The notes beneath the pieces were generated by a model. That model did no database searches, was not told where the DNA came from, and was given only the letters and a program-made list of their open reading frames with translations. Both the position numbers and the translations under genes were made by a program. A stretch of 64,000 nucleotides of DNA from Aeromonas lusitana (GTDB lineage Bacteria > Pseudomonadota > Gammaproteobacteria > Enterobacterales > Aeromonadaceae), in NCBI RefSeq assembly GCF_002812985.1, contig NZ_PGCP01000005.1, positions 62,001 through 126,000 of the forward strand. The letters are read 5' to 3'. Shown here piece by piece: positions 50,772 to 61,676 of the stretch; position 1 is the first letter of the stretch; each line of letters opens with the position of its first letter.

Positions 50772-51956
50772 TCAGGGACGCGCGAGGGCGTACAACTTAC
50801 CACCACGGCTCTGCACATACAGGGTGTCACCGTCCACCAGAGGGGCGGCGTACAGACCACTGCTGTCGAGCTGCTGCATGGCCTTGATGGACCCATCGGT
50901 ACGATCCAGCCAATACAGGTAACCTTCCACATCGCCCACCACCACATAGTCACCGAAGATGACGGGGGCGGTAACGCTGCGGTTTTCCAGCTGGGTGTTT
51001 GACCACAGCTCCAGACCGTTACGACGGTCCACCGCAAACAGGTGGCTGCGACTGTCGGTCAGCACGATGGCATTACCGGTCACCGCGAGATCGCGATAGC
51101 CGGAATACTTGCGCTTCCACACCTCGTCGCCTGTCATCAGCTTGCGGGCCATCAACTGACCATTGTAGGCAATGGCATAGAGCTCATCGCCCGCGATGAG
51201 GGGTGCGGCGTCCACATCCACCATGCGATCCAGCTCGGTCGCACCGCGGGGATCCGCCACCTTGGACTGGCGCACCGGCTGACCGTTGCTCAGCAGGGCG
51301 ATGCCCACCTTGCCATCGGCGCGGCCGTACAGCACGGCGCCGTTGGTGATGACGGGAGCCCCGGCACTGCGCAGGGTCAAGGGCGGCTGCTCTTCGGACA
51401 GAGTCCACTGCTGCTTGCCCTCGTCGGTATCGAGCGCCACCAGACGGCCCGAGGTGGTCAGTACCACCACGCGGCCATCTTCGACGGCCGGGCTCGCCAC
51501 CACTTCACCGGGCACATGGGTCTGCCACAGCACTTCCCCATCCGCCTCGTTCAGGGCATAGACGATCCCGTTCTCGGAGCCGAGGAACAGCTTGCCATAG
51601 CGAGACACCAGGCCGCCGGAGAGGCGGGCACTGCGCTTGTCGGCATTGACCGGCAAGTCGGCCAGGTCCACGCTCCACAGCACCTTGCCCGTCTTGCGAT
51701 CGAAGGCGGTGACGTCCCCGTCACGGGCGGCGGCGTAAATGTGATCCTCTTCCACCACAGGTTTGAGCTGGGAGTAGAAGTCACCTATGCCATCGCCAAC
51801 AGAAGATGACCACTGGGTGTCGGCGCTAAAGGCAGACTCCACCACGGGCAGCGGCGCCATGGGGGTCAAGTCTTCTTCCGAACTGAACAGGGAGCAGCCC
51901 TGCAGGGCCAGGGAAACCGCAACCCCCAGCGCCATTCGCTTGTACAGATTACGCAT
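50772..51956 (-). CDS. bamB: Outer membrane assembly lipoprotein BamB
   Basis: This 394-residue lipoprotein has a signal and lipobox VSLALQGC near residue 21. The mature part is an eight-bladed PQQ-type beta-propeller, shown by repeats such as [18 protein letters not shown] and [18 protein letters not shown]. It is part of the BAM complex that folds outer-membrane proteins. The start ending at 51956 is the first ATG; it overlaps the yfgM stop by eight bases. Confidence 0.97.
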   Translation of the reverse strand: MRNLYKRMALGVAVSLALQGCSLFSSEEDLTPMAPLPVVESAFSADTQWSSSVGDGIGDFYSQLKPVVEEDHIYAAARDGDVTAFDRKTGKVLWSVDLADLPVNADKRSARLSGGLVSRYGKLFLGSENGIVYALNEADGEVLWQTHVPGEVVASPAVEDGRVVVLTTSGRLVALDTDEGKQQWTLSEEQPPLTLRSAGAPVITNGAVLYGRADGKVGIALLSNGQPVRQSKVADPRGATELDRMVDVDAAPLIAGDELYAIAYNGQLMARKLMTGDEVWKRKYSGYRDLAVTGNAIVLTDSRSHLFAVDRRNGLELWSNTQLENRSVTAPVIFGDYVVVGDVEGYLYWLDRTDGSIKAMQQLDSSGLYAAPLVDGDTLYVQSRGGKLYALARP

Positions 51957-52599
51957 CCGGAGCCTCACCCGTTGTTACGGCTGGCAGCGCCAGATCGTCC
52001 ATTTTCAGCTTGAGTTCGCTGCTCGCCTGCAGACCGCCGGCATCGGCCGCCGCCTGGTAGGCATCGCGCGCCTCTTCCGGCTTGCCCTGTTTGAGCAGCA
52101 CGTCGCCACGGGCTTCGGCTACCTGAGCCTTGAACGCCTCGTTGTTGATCTTGCCAAGCTGAGCCAGAGCCTCGTCGGCCTTGCCTTGATCATTCAGCAC
52201 CCGGGCCAGACGCAGGGCGGCGATGGGACGGATAGCTTCGTCACCGTTGGTCGCGACCTCGGTCAGCTGCTGGGCAGCCAGATCCAGCTGGTTGGCCTTG
52301 ACCGCAGCAGCAGCCAGTTGCAAGGCAGCCAGCTCGGCATAAGAGTCACCCTTGTGGGCGCTGATGAAGCTCTTGGCCTGCTCCAGCGCGGCAGCATCGC
52401 CCTTGGCCAGCTGGGTGGTCATCTCGTTGTAAGCCGCGGAAGCCGTCTCCTGGCTGGTCAGCTGATGTTCGTTGTAATAGCGCCAGCCAAACAGACCGAC
52501 CAGGCCGATCACAGTCCCTGCAAGTACCGAGGTCCCGTTCTCTTTCCACCAGCTCTTGATGACCTCAACCTGTTGTTCTTCGGTGGTATAAACTTCCAC
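51949..52599 (-). CDS. yfgM: SecYEG-associated TPR protein YfgM
   Basis: This 216-residue protein has a short cytoplasmic N-terminus with VEVIKSWWKENG, one membrane helix (SVLAGTVIGLVGLFGWRYY) and periplasmic TPR repeats. In E. coli YfgM works with PpiD at the Sec translocon and affects the Rcs response. It starts three bases after hisS and overlaps bamB, the conserved order hisS-yfgM-bamB. Confidence 0.94.
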   Translation of the reverse strand: MEVYTTEEQQVEVIKSWWKENGTSVLAGTVIGLVGLFGWRYYNEHQLTSQETASAAYNEMTTQLAKGDAAALEQAKSFISAHKGDSYAELAALQLAAAAVKANQLDLAAQQLTEVATNGDEAIRPIAALRLARVLNDQGKADEALAQLGKINNEAFKAQVAEARGDVLLKQGKPEEARDAYQAAADAGGLQASSELKLKMDDLALPAVTTGEAPDA

Positions 52600-52602
52600 A
52601 GC

Positions 52603-53880
52603 TTACTCTCCTTTAGCTGCCAGCAGGGCGATGGCGGCATCGACCGACACGGTCTGTTGCTCGGCCTGGCCACGCAGATACTTGATGGTGATCTCCCCGC
52701 TTTGTACCTCGGTTTCACCGAGAATCAGGGCAATGGCCGCACCGCTCTTGTCGGCACGCTTGAGTTGTTTCTTGAAGTTGCCGCCACCGCAGTGGCTCAT
52801 CAGGCGCAAGGATGGCAGCGCATCGCGCAGCCGCTCGGCGAGCTGGAAGCCCGCTTGCTCCGTGCCCTCACCCACCATGCACAGGTAGACATCCACCGCC
52901 GGACGGATGTCGGCATTGAGCTCCAGGGTTTCGAGCATCAGCACCAGACGCTCCATGCCCATGGCGAAGCCCACCGCCGGGGTCGGTTGACCGCCGAGCT
53001 GCTCCACCAGACCATCGTAACGGCCACCGGCGCAGACGGTGCCCTGGGCTCCCAGGCTGCTGGTTACCCACTCGAACACGGTGAGGTTGTAGTAGTCGAG
53101 ACCACGCACCAGCCGCTCGTTCACCTCGAACTGGATACCGGCGGAGGTCAGCAGCGCCTTGAGCCCTTCGAAGTGAGCCAGGCTCGCTTCTCCCAGGTGA
53201 TCGAACAGGCGCGGTGCGTTCACCAGAATGGCCTGCACCTTCTCGTCCTTGGAGTCGAGCACCCGCAGCGGGTTGCTGTACATGCGGCGCTGGCTCTCTT
53301 CGTCCAGCTCGCTCTTGTACTGCTCCAGATAGGCGATGAGGGCATCGCGGTAGGCGGCGCGCTCTTCGCTCTGACCCAGGGTGTTGAGCTGCAGGGTCAC
53401 GTGATCGCTGATGCCGAACAGACGCCACAGGCGGTGGGTCAGCATGATGAGCTCGGCGTCGATATCCGGTCCGTTGATGCCAAACAGCTCGACCCCGAAC
53501 TGATGGAACTGGCGATAGCGGCCCTTCTGGGGACGCTCGTGACGGAACATGGGGCCCATGTACCACATACGGCGTTCCTGGTTATACAGCAAGCCGTGTT
53601 CGATACCGGCACGCACGCAGCTGGCGGTGCCTTCGGGACGCAGGCTCAGGCTGTCGCCGTTGCGATCCTCGAAGGTGTACATCTCTTTTTCGACCACATC
53701 GGTCACTTCACCGATGGCGCGTTTGAACAGATGAGTCTGTTCGACGATGGGCATGCGCACTTCGCTGTAGCCATAGCTGGCCACGACCTGGCGCAGGATC
53801 TGTTCCACTTTCTGCCATACCGGGCTCTGCTCCGGCAGGCAATCATTCATACCGCGAATTGCTTGGATCTGTTTTGCCAC
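52603..53880 (-). CDS. hisS: Histidyl-tRNA synthetase
   Basis: This 425-residue class II synthetase has motif 2 in [18 protein letters not shown] near residue 115, the histidine-specific [15 protein letters not shown] near 260 and motif 3 in [14 protein letters not shown] near 305. The anticodon-binding domain is the last 95 residues. It opens an operon with yfgM, bamB and perhaps der. A clear promoter lies 36-65 bases upstream. Confidence 0.98.
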   Translation of the reverse strand: MAKQIQAIRGMNDCLPEQSPVWQKVEQILRQVVASYGYSEVRMPIVEQTHLFKRAIGEVTDVVEKEMYTFEDRNGDSLSLRPEGTASCVRAGIEHGLLYNQERRMWYMGPMFRHERPQKGRYRQFHQFGVELFGINGPDIDAELIMLTHRLWRLFGISDHVTLQLNTLGQSEERAAYRDALIAYLEQYKSELDEESQRRMYSNPLRVLDSKDEKVQAILVNAPRLFDHLGEASLAHFEGLKALLTSAGIQFEVNERLVRGLDYYNLTVFEWVTSSLGAQGTVCAGGRYDGLVEQLGGQPTPAVGFAMGMERLVLMLETLELNADIRPAVDVYLCMVGEGTEQAGFQLAERLRDALPSLRLMSHCGGGNFKKQLKRADKSGAAIALILGETEVQSGEITIKYLRGQAEQQTVSVDAAIALLAAKGE

Positions 53881-53916
53881 GTTGCTACTCGAGAAAAAGA
53901 CGTGAAATTTGGCCGC

Positions 53917-53945
53917 ATTATAGGGATTTTCGACCCCAAGGTAAA
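53917..53945 (-). promoter_or_regulatory. Promoter of hisS
   Basis: On the minus strand TTTACC, 17 bases, TATAAT, just upstream of the hisS start. Confidence 0.65.
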
Positions 53946-53989
53946 ATCAGGGTGCCCGGATGCGGGATTTAAAATCAACTACCTAAAGC

Positions 53990-54013
53990 TGGGGCCACCC
54001 CAGGTGGCCCCGC
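53990..54013 (-). terminator. Hairpin after ispG
   Basis: On the minus strand GGGGCCACC-TGG-GGTGGCCCC. The following AGCTTTAGG is a poor T run, so termination may be partial. Confidence 0.55.
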
Positions 54014-54049
54014 ACTGGTCAAACCCTGATCGGTTCAACCCTTGTCAGT

Positions 54050-55165
54050 TCAGCTTTTGTCCACCTGGATCTGGTTGGCCGGATCCAGCATGGCCGCCCG
54101 AGCGCGAATGCGTCGCTCCAGCACGGGGATGAGATCCTTGTTGCTCAACCGGTCGACCCGCTGGCCACCCTCGTAGAAGGCGCTCTTGTTGGCGGCCCCC
54201 GCGAGCCCCAGATCCGAAACCAGGGCCTCACCCGGGCCATTGACCACGCAGCCGATGATGGAGACATCCATCGGGGTGATGATGTCTTCCAGCCGCTCTT
54301 CGAGGGCATTGACCGTGCCAATCACGTCGAACTCCTGACGGGAGCAGGAGGGACAGGCGATGAAGTTGATGCCACGGGCGCGGATGCGCAGGGATTTCAG
54401 GATATCGAAACCGACCTTCACCTCTTCCACCGGATCGGCGGCGAGCGAGATGCGCAGGGTATCGCCTATGCCTTCGCTCAGCAGCATGCCAAGGCCGATG
54501 GCGGACTTGACCGCGCCGGCGCGAAAACCACCCGCTTCCGTGATGCCAAGGTGCAGCGGCTGTTCTATCTGCTTGGCCAGCAGGCGATAGGCGCCGACGG
54601 CGAGGAAGACATCGGATGCCTTGACGCTCACCTTGAAATTATCGAAGTTGAGGCGATCCAGGTAATCCACGTGGCGCATGGCCGACTCGAGCAGTGCCTC
54701 CGGGGTCGGCTCGCCGTATTTTTCCTGGATGTCCCGCTCCAGCGAGCCACCGTTCACCCCGATGCGGATCGGGATGTTGTAGTGGCGCGCACAGTCGACC
54801 ACGGCGCGCACCCGCTCCTCGTTGCCTATGTTGCCCGGGTTGATGCGCAGGCAGTCGGCGCCGTACTCGGCCACCTTCAGGGCGATGCGATAGTCAAAAT
54901 GGATATCGGCGACGATGGGGATATTGGTCTGTTGCTTGATGAGCTTGAAGGCTTCGGCGGCCTCCATGGTCGGCACAGACACCCGGACGATATCGGCCCC
55001 GACTCGCTCGATCCGCTGGATCTGCTCGACGGTGGCGGCCACGTCCGTGGTCTTGGTGTTGGTCATGGTCTGCACCGTGATGGGGGCATCGCCCCCAACC
55101 GGTACCTTACCGACCATGATCTGCTTGGATTTACGACGAATGATGGGAGATTCGTGAGCGGACAT
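54050..55165 (-). CDS. ispG: 4-hydroxy-3-methylbut-2-enyl diphosphate synthase
   Basis: This 371-residue Fe-S enzyme (GcpE) converts MEcPP to HMBPP in the MEP isoprenoid pathway. The TIM barrel fills about 1-255 ([12 protein letters not shown] near 92). The 4Fe-4S ligands are in [14 protein letters not shown] near 270 and in [11 protein letters not shown] near 303, with the cluster-binding glutamate in the latter. It follows rodZ by 10 bases, the same order as in E. coli. Confidence 0.97.
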   Translation of the reverse strand: MSAHESPIIRRKSKQIMVGKVPVGGDAPITVQTMTNTKTTDVAATVEQIQRIERVGADIVRVSVPTMEAAEAFKLIKQQTNIPIVADIHFDYRIALKVAEYGADCLRINPGNIGNEERVRAVVDCARHYNIPIRIGVNGGSLERDIQEKYGEPTPEALLESAMRHVDYLDRLNFDNFKVSVKASDVFLAVGAYRLLAKQIEQPLHLGITEAGGFRAGAVKSAIGLGMLLSEGIGDTLRISLAADPVEEVKVGFDILKSLRIRARGINFIACPSCSRQEFDVIGTVNALEERLEDIITPMDVSIIGCVVNGPGEALVSDLGLAGAANKSAFYEGGQRVDRLSNKDLIPVLERRIRARAAMLDPANQIQVDKS

Positions 55166-55175
55166 GGCGGACTGA

Positions 55176-56123
55176 TTACTCCTGCGGCAGTGAGAAGCGA
55201 GCAGTCCGGCCGTTATTGTAACGGCTCATGTCGAAGGACTTGCCCTTGTATTCGAGATTGACCGCCATGGGGGCGCCAACGATGAATTTGAGTGGCTCGG
55301 GTCCTTCCAGCACAAGTACGTCATTTGCCTTCTTCAGACCGCTGAACAGGGTCTTGCCGTTGGCATCCTTGACATCCAGCCAACAGTCCGCGGTAAAGCT
55401 CATCTTGAGCTGGGACGCAGTGGCGGGTTCGGTGGCTGTCTCATCCGCCGGCGCCGTCGCGACAGCCGCAGAGGTAGTTGTGCTCACGGCCGCACTGACG
55501 TCGGGCTGCACGGGAGCGGTCGCGGCGGCATTACTCACCACCGGCGCGACCTGGCTCACGGCGTCCGTGGTCGCCACGGCATCAGACACGGCGGGCAAGA
55601 CGGGATCGGTCAGGTCCACGGCCGCAGAGACGGCATTTTCGTCAGGCTGTTCGCCCGTGGTGCCAATCTCGGTCGCCGCCAGGGCCTCTTCACCGGCGGA
55701 GCGGCGTTCCGTACTCTGCCACCACCAAGCGATTGAGAGCGCGATCAGCACCAGGATCACCAGCCAGGTCATCACCTTGAGGCGACTGTCATTGGCCTGC
55801 TGACGGGAGCGACGGGAGAAGCTCTGCATGTCGATGTTATCGGGGGGAGTCAGTCCCAGCCGCTCGTAAGCCGCCAGTATGGTCTCCTCCGGAATACCCA
55901 CCAGCTTGGCATAGGCGCGCAGATAGCCGCGTATGAAGGTATGGGAAGTATGTTTGTCATAGGTGTCCGCTTCGATGGCGGCGATCAGGGTCAGACGAAG
56001 GTGAATGCGGGACGCAACCTGCTCTCGCGTCCAGCCGAGCTGTTCACGGGCGTTGCGCAGCAGCTGGCCTGGGCCAACTGCCTGGGAGTCGTCTTGAGAA
56101 TCGTGTGGCTTTTCAGTAGTCAT
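55176..56123 (-). CDS. rodZ: Cell-shape protein RodZ
   Basis: This 315-residue protein has a cytoplasmic HTH that binds MreB (about 17-90, with [19 protein letters not shown]), a membrane helix (about 117-137, [15 protein letters not shown]), a Ser, Thr, Ala and Val-rich periplasmic linker (about 140-235) and a C-terminal beta domain (DUF4115; [18 protein letters not shown]). It overlaps pilW by 11 bases, so the two are probably translationally coupled. Confidence 0.95.
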   Translation of the reverse strand: MTTEKPHDSQDDSQAVGPGQLLRNAREQLGWTREQVASRIHLRLTLIAAIEADTYDKHTSHTFIRGYLRAYAKLVGIPEETILAAYERLGLTPPDNIDMQSFSRRSRQQANDSRLKVMTWLVILVLIALSIAWWWQSTERRSAGEEALAATEIGTTGEQPDENAVSAAVDLTDPVLPAVSDAVATTDAVSQVAPVVSNAAATAPVQPDVSAAVSTTTSAAVATAPADETATEPATASQLKMSFTADCWLDVKDANGKTLFSGLKKANDVLVLEGPEPLKFIVGAPMAVNLEYKGKSFDMSRYNNGRTARFSLPQE

Positions 56124-56889
56124 TGGCTAAGTAACGCTTGGCTTGTTGCGAAGTGGGATATTGCCTTACCAGCTCAGTCCCGAATTGGTGTAGTAATGCC
56201 GGCTTGTCCATGGCTTGCGCCAGCCGCAGTCGGAGCCAGAGGCTCTCCTCGTTTTCGTCTGCCACCTCGGCAAAACGAACGAGATAAGACTGTGCATCAG
56301 GCAGCTTGCCATCTTTCATGGAAAGCTCGGCCATGTCCAGCAATAACCTTGGATTGCGAGGATTATACCCCAAGGCCAGACGATAGTACTCGCCGGCCTT
56401 ATCATTTCTCTTGTTTTGCATGGCACAGAGCGCCGCATTCTCGTAGGTATCGGCGATCTTGACGTAATCGGGCTGGCTGACCGCCTGCAGGAACGCCTTG
56501 TCCGCCTCATCGAAGCGACCGCGGTTACACAGGAAGGCACCATAGTTGTTCATCGCGTCAGCATTGGTCGGATCCATATCCAATGCCTTGCGGTAACTTG
56601 TCTCGGCCGCCTTGTAATCTTCCACCTGCTGGTAGAAGTAGGCAAAACCGATATACACCTGAGGATTGCTTGGGTCGTACTGCAGGGCCCGGTCAAGGTT
56701 GAACTTGGCCTGTTCGGCATTGCCCTGCCGCAGATATTGAATGCCCAGATCGAGGCGGGTCTGGGCAGCCGCCTTGAGATCGGGTCCCACTTCACGCTGG
56801 GTCGAATTCTGGCCAGCGTAAGTGGTCTCGGTAACACAGCCAGGCAGCGCGCTGAGCGCTGCCACTACGATCAATGTACGGATATCCAT
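56113..56889 (-). CDS. pilW: Type IV pilus biogenesis lipoprotein PilW/PilF
   Basis: This is about 258 residues with a lipobox ALPGC near residue 17 and six TPR-like repeats (for example AKFNLDRALQYDPSNPQVYI). In Pseudomonas PilF and Neisseria PilW the protein helps assemble or place the secretin. The ATG ending at 56889 is chosen. Its AGGAA lies too close, so the TTG five codons earlier is a real alternative. It follows rlmN by 27 bases, the usual order. Confidence 0.92.
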   Translation of the reverse strand: MDIRTLIVVAALSALPGCVTETTYAGQNSTQREVGPDLKAAAQTRLDLGIQYLRQGNAEQAKFNLDRALQYDPSNPQVYIGFAYFYQQVEDYKAAETSYRKALDMDPTNADAMNNYGAFLCNRGRFDEADKAFLQAVSQPDYVKIADTYENAALCAMQNKRNDKAGEYYRLALGYNPRNPRLLLDMAELSMKDGKLPDAQSYLVRFAEVADENEESLWLRLRLAQAMDKPALLHQFGTELVRQYPTSQQAKRYLANDY

Positions 56890-56916
56890 TTCCTGTCTAT
56901 ACAATGGCTTAGCGAG

Positions 56917-58020
56917 TTAAACCATTTTGACGGAAATCCCATCCTGTTGCATCCGATTTTTCATGGTGCGTTTGGTGCGATCGATCACCTCCCCCACCAG
57001 CTGGCCGCAGGCCGCGTCTATGTCCTCACCCCGGGTCTTGCGCACGATCACGGTGAAGCCATATTCCATCAGCACCTTGGAGAAACGATCGATGCGGCTG
57101 TTGCTCGGCTTGCCAAACGGGTTGCCCGGGAAGGGGTTGAACGGGATCAGGTTGATCTTGCAGGGTGTGTCCTTGAGTACCTTGGCCAGCTCATGGGCCT
57201 GCTGCATGTCGTCATTGATATGATCGAGCAGCACATACTCCACGGTCACCCGGCCGCCGTTGGCGTTGGATTTCGCGAGATAACGACGCACCCCGGCCAG
57301 GAAGGCCTCGATGTTGTACTTGTCGTTGATCGGCATGATCTCGGAGCGCAGCTTGTCATTCGGCGCGTGCAATGAGATGGCCAGGGCCACGTCAATCTGA
57401 TCCCCCAGCATGTCCAGGGCGGGTACCACACCTGAGGTGGAGAGGGTGACGCGACGCTTGGAGATGCTGAAACCGAAATCATCCATCATCAGCTTCATGG
57501 CCGGTACCACGTTGGCCAGGTTGAGCAGCGGCTCGCCCATGCCCATCATCACCACGTTGGTGATGGGACGCTTGCCACCGACGACCTTGGCGGCGCGCCA
57601 GACCTGACCGATGATCTCGGAGACCTTCAGGTTACGGTTGAAGCCTTGCTGAGCGGTGGAGCAGAAGGTACATGCCAGGGCGCAGCCCACCTGGGAGGAG
57701 ACGCACAGGGTCGCGCGGTCCGCTTCCGGGATGTAGACGGTCTCCACTTCCTGATCGCCGACCTGCAGCGCCCACTTGATGGTGCCATCGGAGGAGCGCT
57801 GTTCGCGGCTGATCTCCGGGGCGCGGATCTCGGCGATGGTTTTGAGACGCTCACGCAGCGCCTTGTTGACGTTGTTCATCTGATCGAAATCATCACAACC
57901 AAAGTGATAGATCCACTTCATTATCTGATCTGCCCGGAATGGCTTCTCGCCCAGTTCGACGAAGAAGGCACGCATGGCATCCCGATCGAGATCCAGCAGG
58001 TTGGTTTTTGTTTCGCTCAT
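56917..58020 (-). CDS. rlmN: 23S rRNA/tRNA A2503/A37 methyltransferase RlmN
   Basis: This 367-residue radical-SAM enzyme makes 2-methyladenosine at 23S rRNA A2503 and tRNA A37. The 4Fe-4S cysteines are C113, C117 and C120 in [17 protein letters not shown] is the SAM-site motif, and the catalytic cysteine lies in [12 protein letters not shown] near residue 340. The start ending at 58020 matches the family ([11 protein letters not shown]); the frame is open 52 codons further, without support. It heads the rlmN-pilW-rodZ-ispG operon. Confidence 0.97.
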   Translation of the reverse strand: MSETKTNLLDLDRDAMRAFFVELGEKPFRADQIMKWIYHFGCDDFDQMNNVNKALRERLKTIAEIRAPEISREQRSSDGTIKWALQVGDQEVETVYIPEADRATLCVSSQVGCALACTFCSTAQQGFNRNLKVSEIIGQVWRAAKVVGGKRPITNVVMMGMGEPLLNLANVVPAMKLMMDDFGFSISKRRVTLSTSGVVPALDMLGDQIDVALAISLHAPNDKLRSEIMPINDKYNIEAFLAGVRRYLAKSNANGGRVTVEYVLLDHINDDMQQAHELAKVLKDTPCKINLIPFNPFPGNPFGKPSNSRIDRFSKVLMEYGFTVIVRKTRGEDIDAACGQLVGEVIDRTKRTMKNRMQQDGISVKMV

Positions 58021-58141
58021 CAAGGGCCTCAGCTCACACACTTCATAAATTATTGGCTGACCTACGTCAGGGGGCGGCATTGTACAAATAATGGGTCTGC
58101 CTTTCCACTCTGGAGAATAAAAGGAGTTAGGCCAAAAGACC

Positions 58142-58170
58142 AAAAAACAAAAGGGAGCCGAGGCTCCCTT
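58142..58170 (-). terminator. Terminator after ndk
   Basis: On the minus strand AAGGGAGCC-TC-GGCTCCCTT, then TTGTTTTTTGG. Confidence 0.92.
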
Positions 58171-58188
58171 GGTCATCTTGGGGCAAAA

Positions 58189-58617
58189 TCAGCCGCGGGG
58201 GCAGATTTCGCCTTCAGAGAAGAAGTAGGCAATTTCGCGGGCGGCAGAAGCCGGGGCGTCGGAGCCGTGCACGGCGTTGCGATCGATGCTCTCGGCGTAG
58301 CAGGCACGCAGGGTACCGGCCAGGGCTTCTTTCGGGTTGGTGGCGCCCATGATCTCGCGATGACGGCGAATGGCGTCTTCCCCTTCCAGTACCTGTACCA
58401 TGACAGGACCTGAGGTCATGAAGCCAACCAGGCCATCATAGAAGGGCTTGCCCTGGTGCTCGGCGTAGAAACCGGCGGCCTGTTCGCTGCTCAGGTGCAG
58501 CATCTTGGCGGCAACGATTTTCAGGCCGGCGCTCTCGAAGCGACCATAGATGGCACCGATCAGGTTCTTGCTGACAGCATCCGGCTTGACGATAGAGAAG
58601 GTACGTTCGATAGCCAT
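58189..58617 (-). CDS. ndk: Nucleoside diphosphate kinase
   Basis: This 142-residue enzyme balances NTP and dNTP pools through a phosphohistidine. The active-site H117 is in [22 protein letters not shown] is the standard start. The length is as in E. coli. A TATAAT-like -10 at 58677-58672 (minus strand) may be its promoter. It is monocistronic. Confidence 0.98.
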   Translation of the reverse strand: MAIERTFSIVKPDAVSKNLIGAIYGRFESAGLKIVAAKMLHLSSEQAAGFYAEHQGKPFYDGLVGFMTSGPVMVQVLEGEDAIRRHREIMGATNPKEALAGTLRACYAESIDRNAVHGSDAPASAAREIAYFFSEGEICPRG

Positions 58618-58854
58618 TGAGTTCTTTCCTTAACTACAGAGTTTTATTGTAGGAATCCATGTTCGGCGGCGATTATACGTAAACAAAAACCCAAATAACA
58701 CACATAAAAGCAACTTTTTATTAAACAAAAGCATCCTTGAAACAACATGGTGACTCATCTTGTCCCATGGCAGCAGGAAAAAACGTGCGCTTGTGCACGA
58801 TAGCCAGCTTAACCCCCTAAAACTCGCGTTATCGCTCATTTATCCAGCGCAATG

Positions 58855-58879
58855 GAAAAGGGCACCCTTGGGTGCCCTT
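58855..58879 (-). terminator. Terminator after the second peptidase B gene
   Basis: On the minus strand AAGGGCACCC-AA-GGGTGCCCTT followed by TTCC. The T run is short. Confidence 0.8.
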
Positions 58880-58896
58880 GCGATACGTCATGCTGG

Positions 58897-60180
58897 CTAG
58901 CGCGTTTCTGCCAGCAGGGTATGCGCTATGGTGCGCATTCCCAGGGTATTTGCCCCTGGTGCCCACAGAGTGTCGCCGTTGTCGCTAAAGCAGGCGGCGA
59001 GGTCGACATGCAACCAGCCCTGCCCTTCGTTGGCCACGAAACGGGAGAGGAAACCCGCCGCGTTGGAGGCGCCGCCCGGGCCACCGCCCGGCACAGGCCG
59101 GCTGTTGGCCGTGTCGGCGTAGTGGGACGGGCACTGCTGACTGTGCCAGGGCTCCAGCGGCAAGGGCCAGGCGGGCTCCTGCTCGGCATCCGCATAGACC
59201 ATGGCCCGGCTCACCAGCCCCTTGTCCAGCCCGAACAGGGCGTTGTAGCGGCCTCCCAAAGCCATCACGGCCGCCCCTGTGAGGGTGGCGGCATCGATGA
59301 CCAGGGGCGCACCGGACTCACCGGCGAGCTGCAGACCGTCTGCCAGCACCAGGCGTCCTTCGGCGTCGGTATTGACGATCTCTACCGTGGTGCCGTTCTT
59401 GTAGGTGAGGATGTCACCGAGTTTGTAGGCATGGCCGGAGACCAGGTTCTCGGCGCAGCAGAGGATGAGCTTCACCCGCTTGTCCAGCCCGCGCAGGATG
59501 GAGAGCGCCAGGGCGCCGGTCACGATGGCTGCGCCCCCCATGTCATGCTTCATGGTCAGCATGCCCTGGGAGGTCTTCATGGAGTAGCCACCGGAGTCGA
59601 AGGTGATGCCCTTGCCCACCAGGGCGGCGGCGACCGGCGCCCTGGGATCCCGGCTCGGGTTGAAGTCCAGCTCCAGCAACACGGGTTCGCGCTCGCTGCC
59701 ACGGCCGACCTGATAGATGCCGACCCAGCCCGCCTGTTGCAGCGCCTCCCCCTTGAGGATGCGATGGCTGATCCTGTCCGGCGCCAGCTCGGTGAGGAAG
59801 GCGGCGGCTTCCACCGCCAAGTCCAGCGGTCCCAGCTGCTCCGGGGTGGCGTTGGTCATCTCCCGCACCCAGCGCCCGCACAGCCAGCGCGCCTCCAGCT
59901 CCTCCCTGTCCTCCTCGGAGGAGGTGGCCCACTGCAGCTCGACCTCGGCCTTGGGGGTCTGCAGGCCCTGGGCAAAGGCCCACTGCTGCTCGCGCTCCCA
60001 GTGACCACACAGGGCCACCTTCTGGATCCCCTGGCCGCACAGGCGGCGCGCCGCCTGCTGGATGTCCAGCAAGGGGCTGGCGGTCACCAGGTGGATCACC
60101 ATGCCGTCGGCACGATGGGACAGCAGGGCGCCCTCGCCCCATTCGGCGGCGGCAAATTCACGACTTAACCAGATGTTCAT
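58897..60180 (-). CDS. Peptidase B paralogue (M17 leucyl aminopeptidase family)
   Basis: This 427-residue M17 metallopeptidase has the catalytic C-terminal half well kept. GKGITFDSGGYSMK and HDMGGAA (metal and catalytic residues) and NTDAEGRLVLADGL are all present. The N-terminal half differs from its neighbour. The gene lies 99 bases downstream of the other pepB-like gene with the same orientation, so it arose by tandem duplication and then diverged. Near the C-terminus it has a GGGPGGASNAAGFL loop where the sister has GTAGATTAAAFL. It cleaves N-terminal residues; specificity is unknown. Confidence 0.9.
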   Translation of the reverse strand: MNIWLSREFAAAEWGEGALLSHRADGMVIHLVTASPLLDIQQAARRLCGQGIQKVALCGHWEREQQWAFAQGLQTPKAEVELQWATSSEEDREELEARWLCGRWVREMTNATPEQLGPLDLAVEAAAFLTELAPDRISHRILKGEALQQAGWVGIYQVGRGSEREPVLLELDFNPSRDPRAPVAAALVGKGITFDSGGYSMKTSQGMLTMKHDMGGAAIVTGALALSILRGLDKRVKLILCCAENLVSGHAYKLGDILTYKNGTTVEIVNTDAEGRLVLADGLQLAGESGAPLVIDAATLTGAAVMALGGRYNALFGLDKGLVSRAMVYADAEQEPAWPLPLEPWHSQQCPSHYADTANSRPVPGGGPGGASNAAGFLSRFVANEGQGWLHVDLAACFSDNGDTLWAPGANTLGMRTIAHTLLAETR

Positions 60181-60279
60181 GCACTCATCTCCTGTCGCCC
60201 GCGGGCCAATGACGCGCGGGCCTTACCCTTGGCAGCGATTGCCACAGATCCTTGTTCAATGCAGGTTGCACGCGGGCGC

Positions 60280-61584
60280 TTATGCCCCCACTTCCTGCAG
60301 CCAGCGCGCTATGGTGCGCAGGCCATGGCCCTTGGCGCCGGTCGCCCACAGATCGTTGCCGGATTTCTGATAGGAAGCGGCCAAGTCCAGGTGTACCCAA
60401 CCCTTGCCCTCATCGCGTACGAAGCGCGACAGGAAGGCGGCCGCCGTGGTGGCGCCGGCGGTGCCTTCGGCGGAGGCGACGTTGCCGAGCTCGGCGAAGG
60501 CCGAGGTGAGCTGGCCCGCATGCCAGGATTCCAGCGGCAGGGCCCAGGCCTTCTCGTTCTCGGCGCGAGCGGCGGCCAAGGCACGTTGCTGCTCTGTCTC
60601 ATCCAGGGCAAACACGGCGTTGTAGTCACGGCCAAGGGCCGTCTTGGCGGCGCCGGTCAGGGTGGCGGCGTCGAGAATATAGGCGGCGCCACTCTCGCTC
60701 GCGGTCAGCAGGCCGTCCGCCAGCACCAGGCGACCTTCCGCGTCCGTGTTCTGGATCTCCACCGAGATGCCGTTACGGTAGGTGAGGATGTCACCGAGCT
60801 TGAAGGCGTGGCCGGAGACCAGGTTCTCGGCGCAGCAGAGGATGAGTTTCACCCGCTTGTTCAGCCCGCGGCTGATGGCGAGCGCCAGGGCGCCGGTCAC
60901 CATGGCGGCGCCCCCCATGTCGGACTTCATCGGCAGCATGTTGTCGGAGGACTTCATGGAGTAGCCACCGGAGTCGAAGGTGATACCCTTGCCCACCAGG
61001 GCCGCCACCACGGGAGCCTGGCTGTCCCCGGTCGGGTTGTAATCGAGCTCCAGCAGCACGGGCTCACGCTCGCTGCCCCGGCCCACCGACCAGATGCCGA
61101 TGTGACCGGCCTCGCGCAGCGCCTCACCGGCGGTGATGCGGGCGGTGACCTTGTCCCCCGCCAGACCGCGGATGAGCAGCAGGGCAGATTCCGCCAGGCT
61201 CATGGGATAGATCTCTTCCGGGCAGCCGTTGGTGACTTCACGCACCCAATGGGTTGCCTTGATCAGCGCAACCAGCTCACGAGCCTCCTCCGCCGTTTGC
61301 TCACCAAAGCTCAGCTCGCGCTGGCCCTTGGCGGCATAGAAGCCCTGGGCGAAGGCGTAGCGGCGCTCCAGATCCCAGCCCTCCCCGGCCAGGGTGACCC
61401 GCTTGATGCCCGTTGACTCGAGGCGACGGGCGGCCCGTTGAATGGTGCGCAGGGCATCCTTTTCTTGAGAAATGGGTCCCTGGTGGATCAGGGCCTGGTC
61501 ATCACTGAAACTGAGCAGGGCGCCCTCGCCCCAATGGGCGGCGGCAGCCTGGGTGGATAACCGTACGTTCATCATGTCAGCCAT
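60280..61584 (-). CDS. pepB: Peptidase B (aminopeptidase)
   Basis: This 434-residue M17 peptidase resembles E. coli PepB along its full length, including the N-terminal LSTQAAAAHWGEGALLSF and IQRAARRLESTGIKRV stretches. The catalytic part has GKGITFDSGGYSMK, SDMGGAAMVTGALA and NTDAEGRLVLADGL. AAGGAAG precedes the ATG ending at 61584. Its place after fdx is that of E. coli pepB, so I call this copy the orthologue. It removes N-terminal residues, notably Asp, Glu and Leu, from peptides. Confidence 0.95.
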   Translation of the reverse strand: MADMMNVRLSTQAAAAHWGEGALLSFSDDQALIHQGPISQEKDALRTIQRAARRLESTGIKRVTLAGEGWDLERRYAFAQGFYAAKGQRELSFGEQTAEEARELVALIKATHWVREVTNGCPEEIYPMSLAESALLLIRGLAGDKVTARITAGEALREAGHIGIWSVGRGSEREPVLLELDYNPTGDSQAPVVAALVGKGITFDSGGYSMKSSDNMLPMKSDMGGAAMVTGALALAISRGLNKRVKLILCCAENLVSGHAFKLGDILTYRNGISVEIQNTDAEGRLVLADGLLTASESGAAYILDAATLTGAAKTALGRDYNAVFALDETEQQRALAAARAENEKAWALPLESWHAGQLTSAFAELGNVASAEGTAGATTAAAFLSRFVRDEGKGWVHLDLAASYQKSGNDLWATGAKGHGLRTIARWLQEVGA

Positions 61585-61642
61585 GTTCTCTTGCTTCCTT
61601 TTTTATTGGCACAATTTATTCACAAAGCGGGGATCACGAATA

Positions 61643-61676
61643 CAAAAAAGGCCGTCCCCCCGAGGGGCTCGGCCTT
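61643..61676 (-). terminator. Terminator between fdx and pepB
   Basis: On the minus strand AAGGCCG with CGGCCTT enclosing a GC-rich inner part, then TTTTTTGT. The isc operon probably ends here. Confidence 0.85.
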
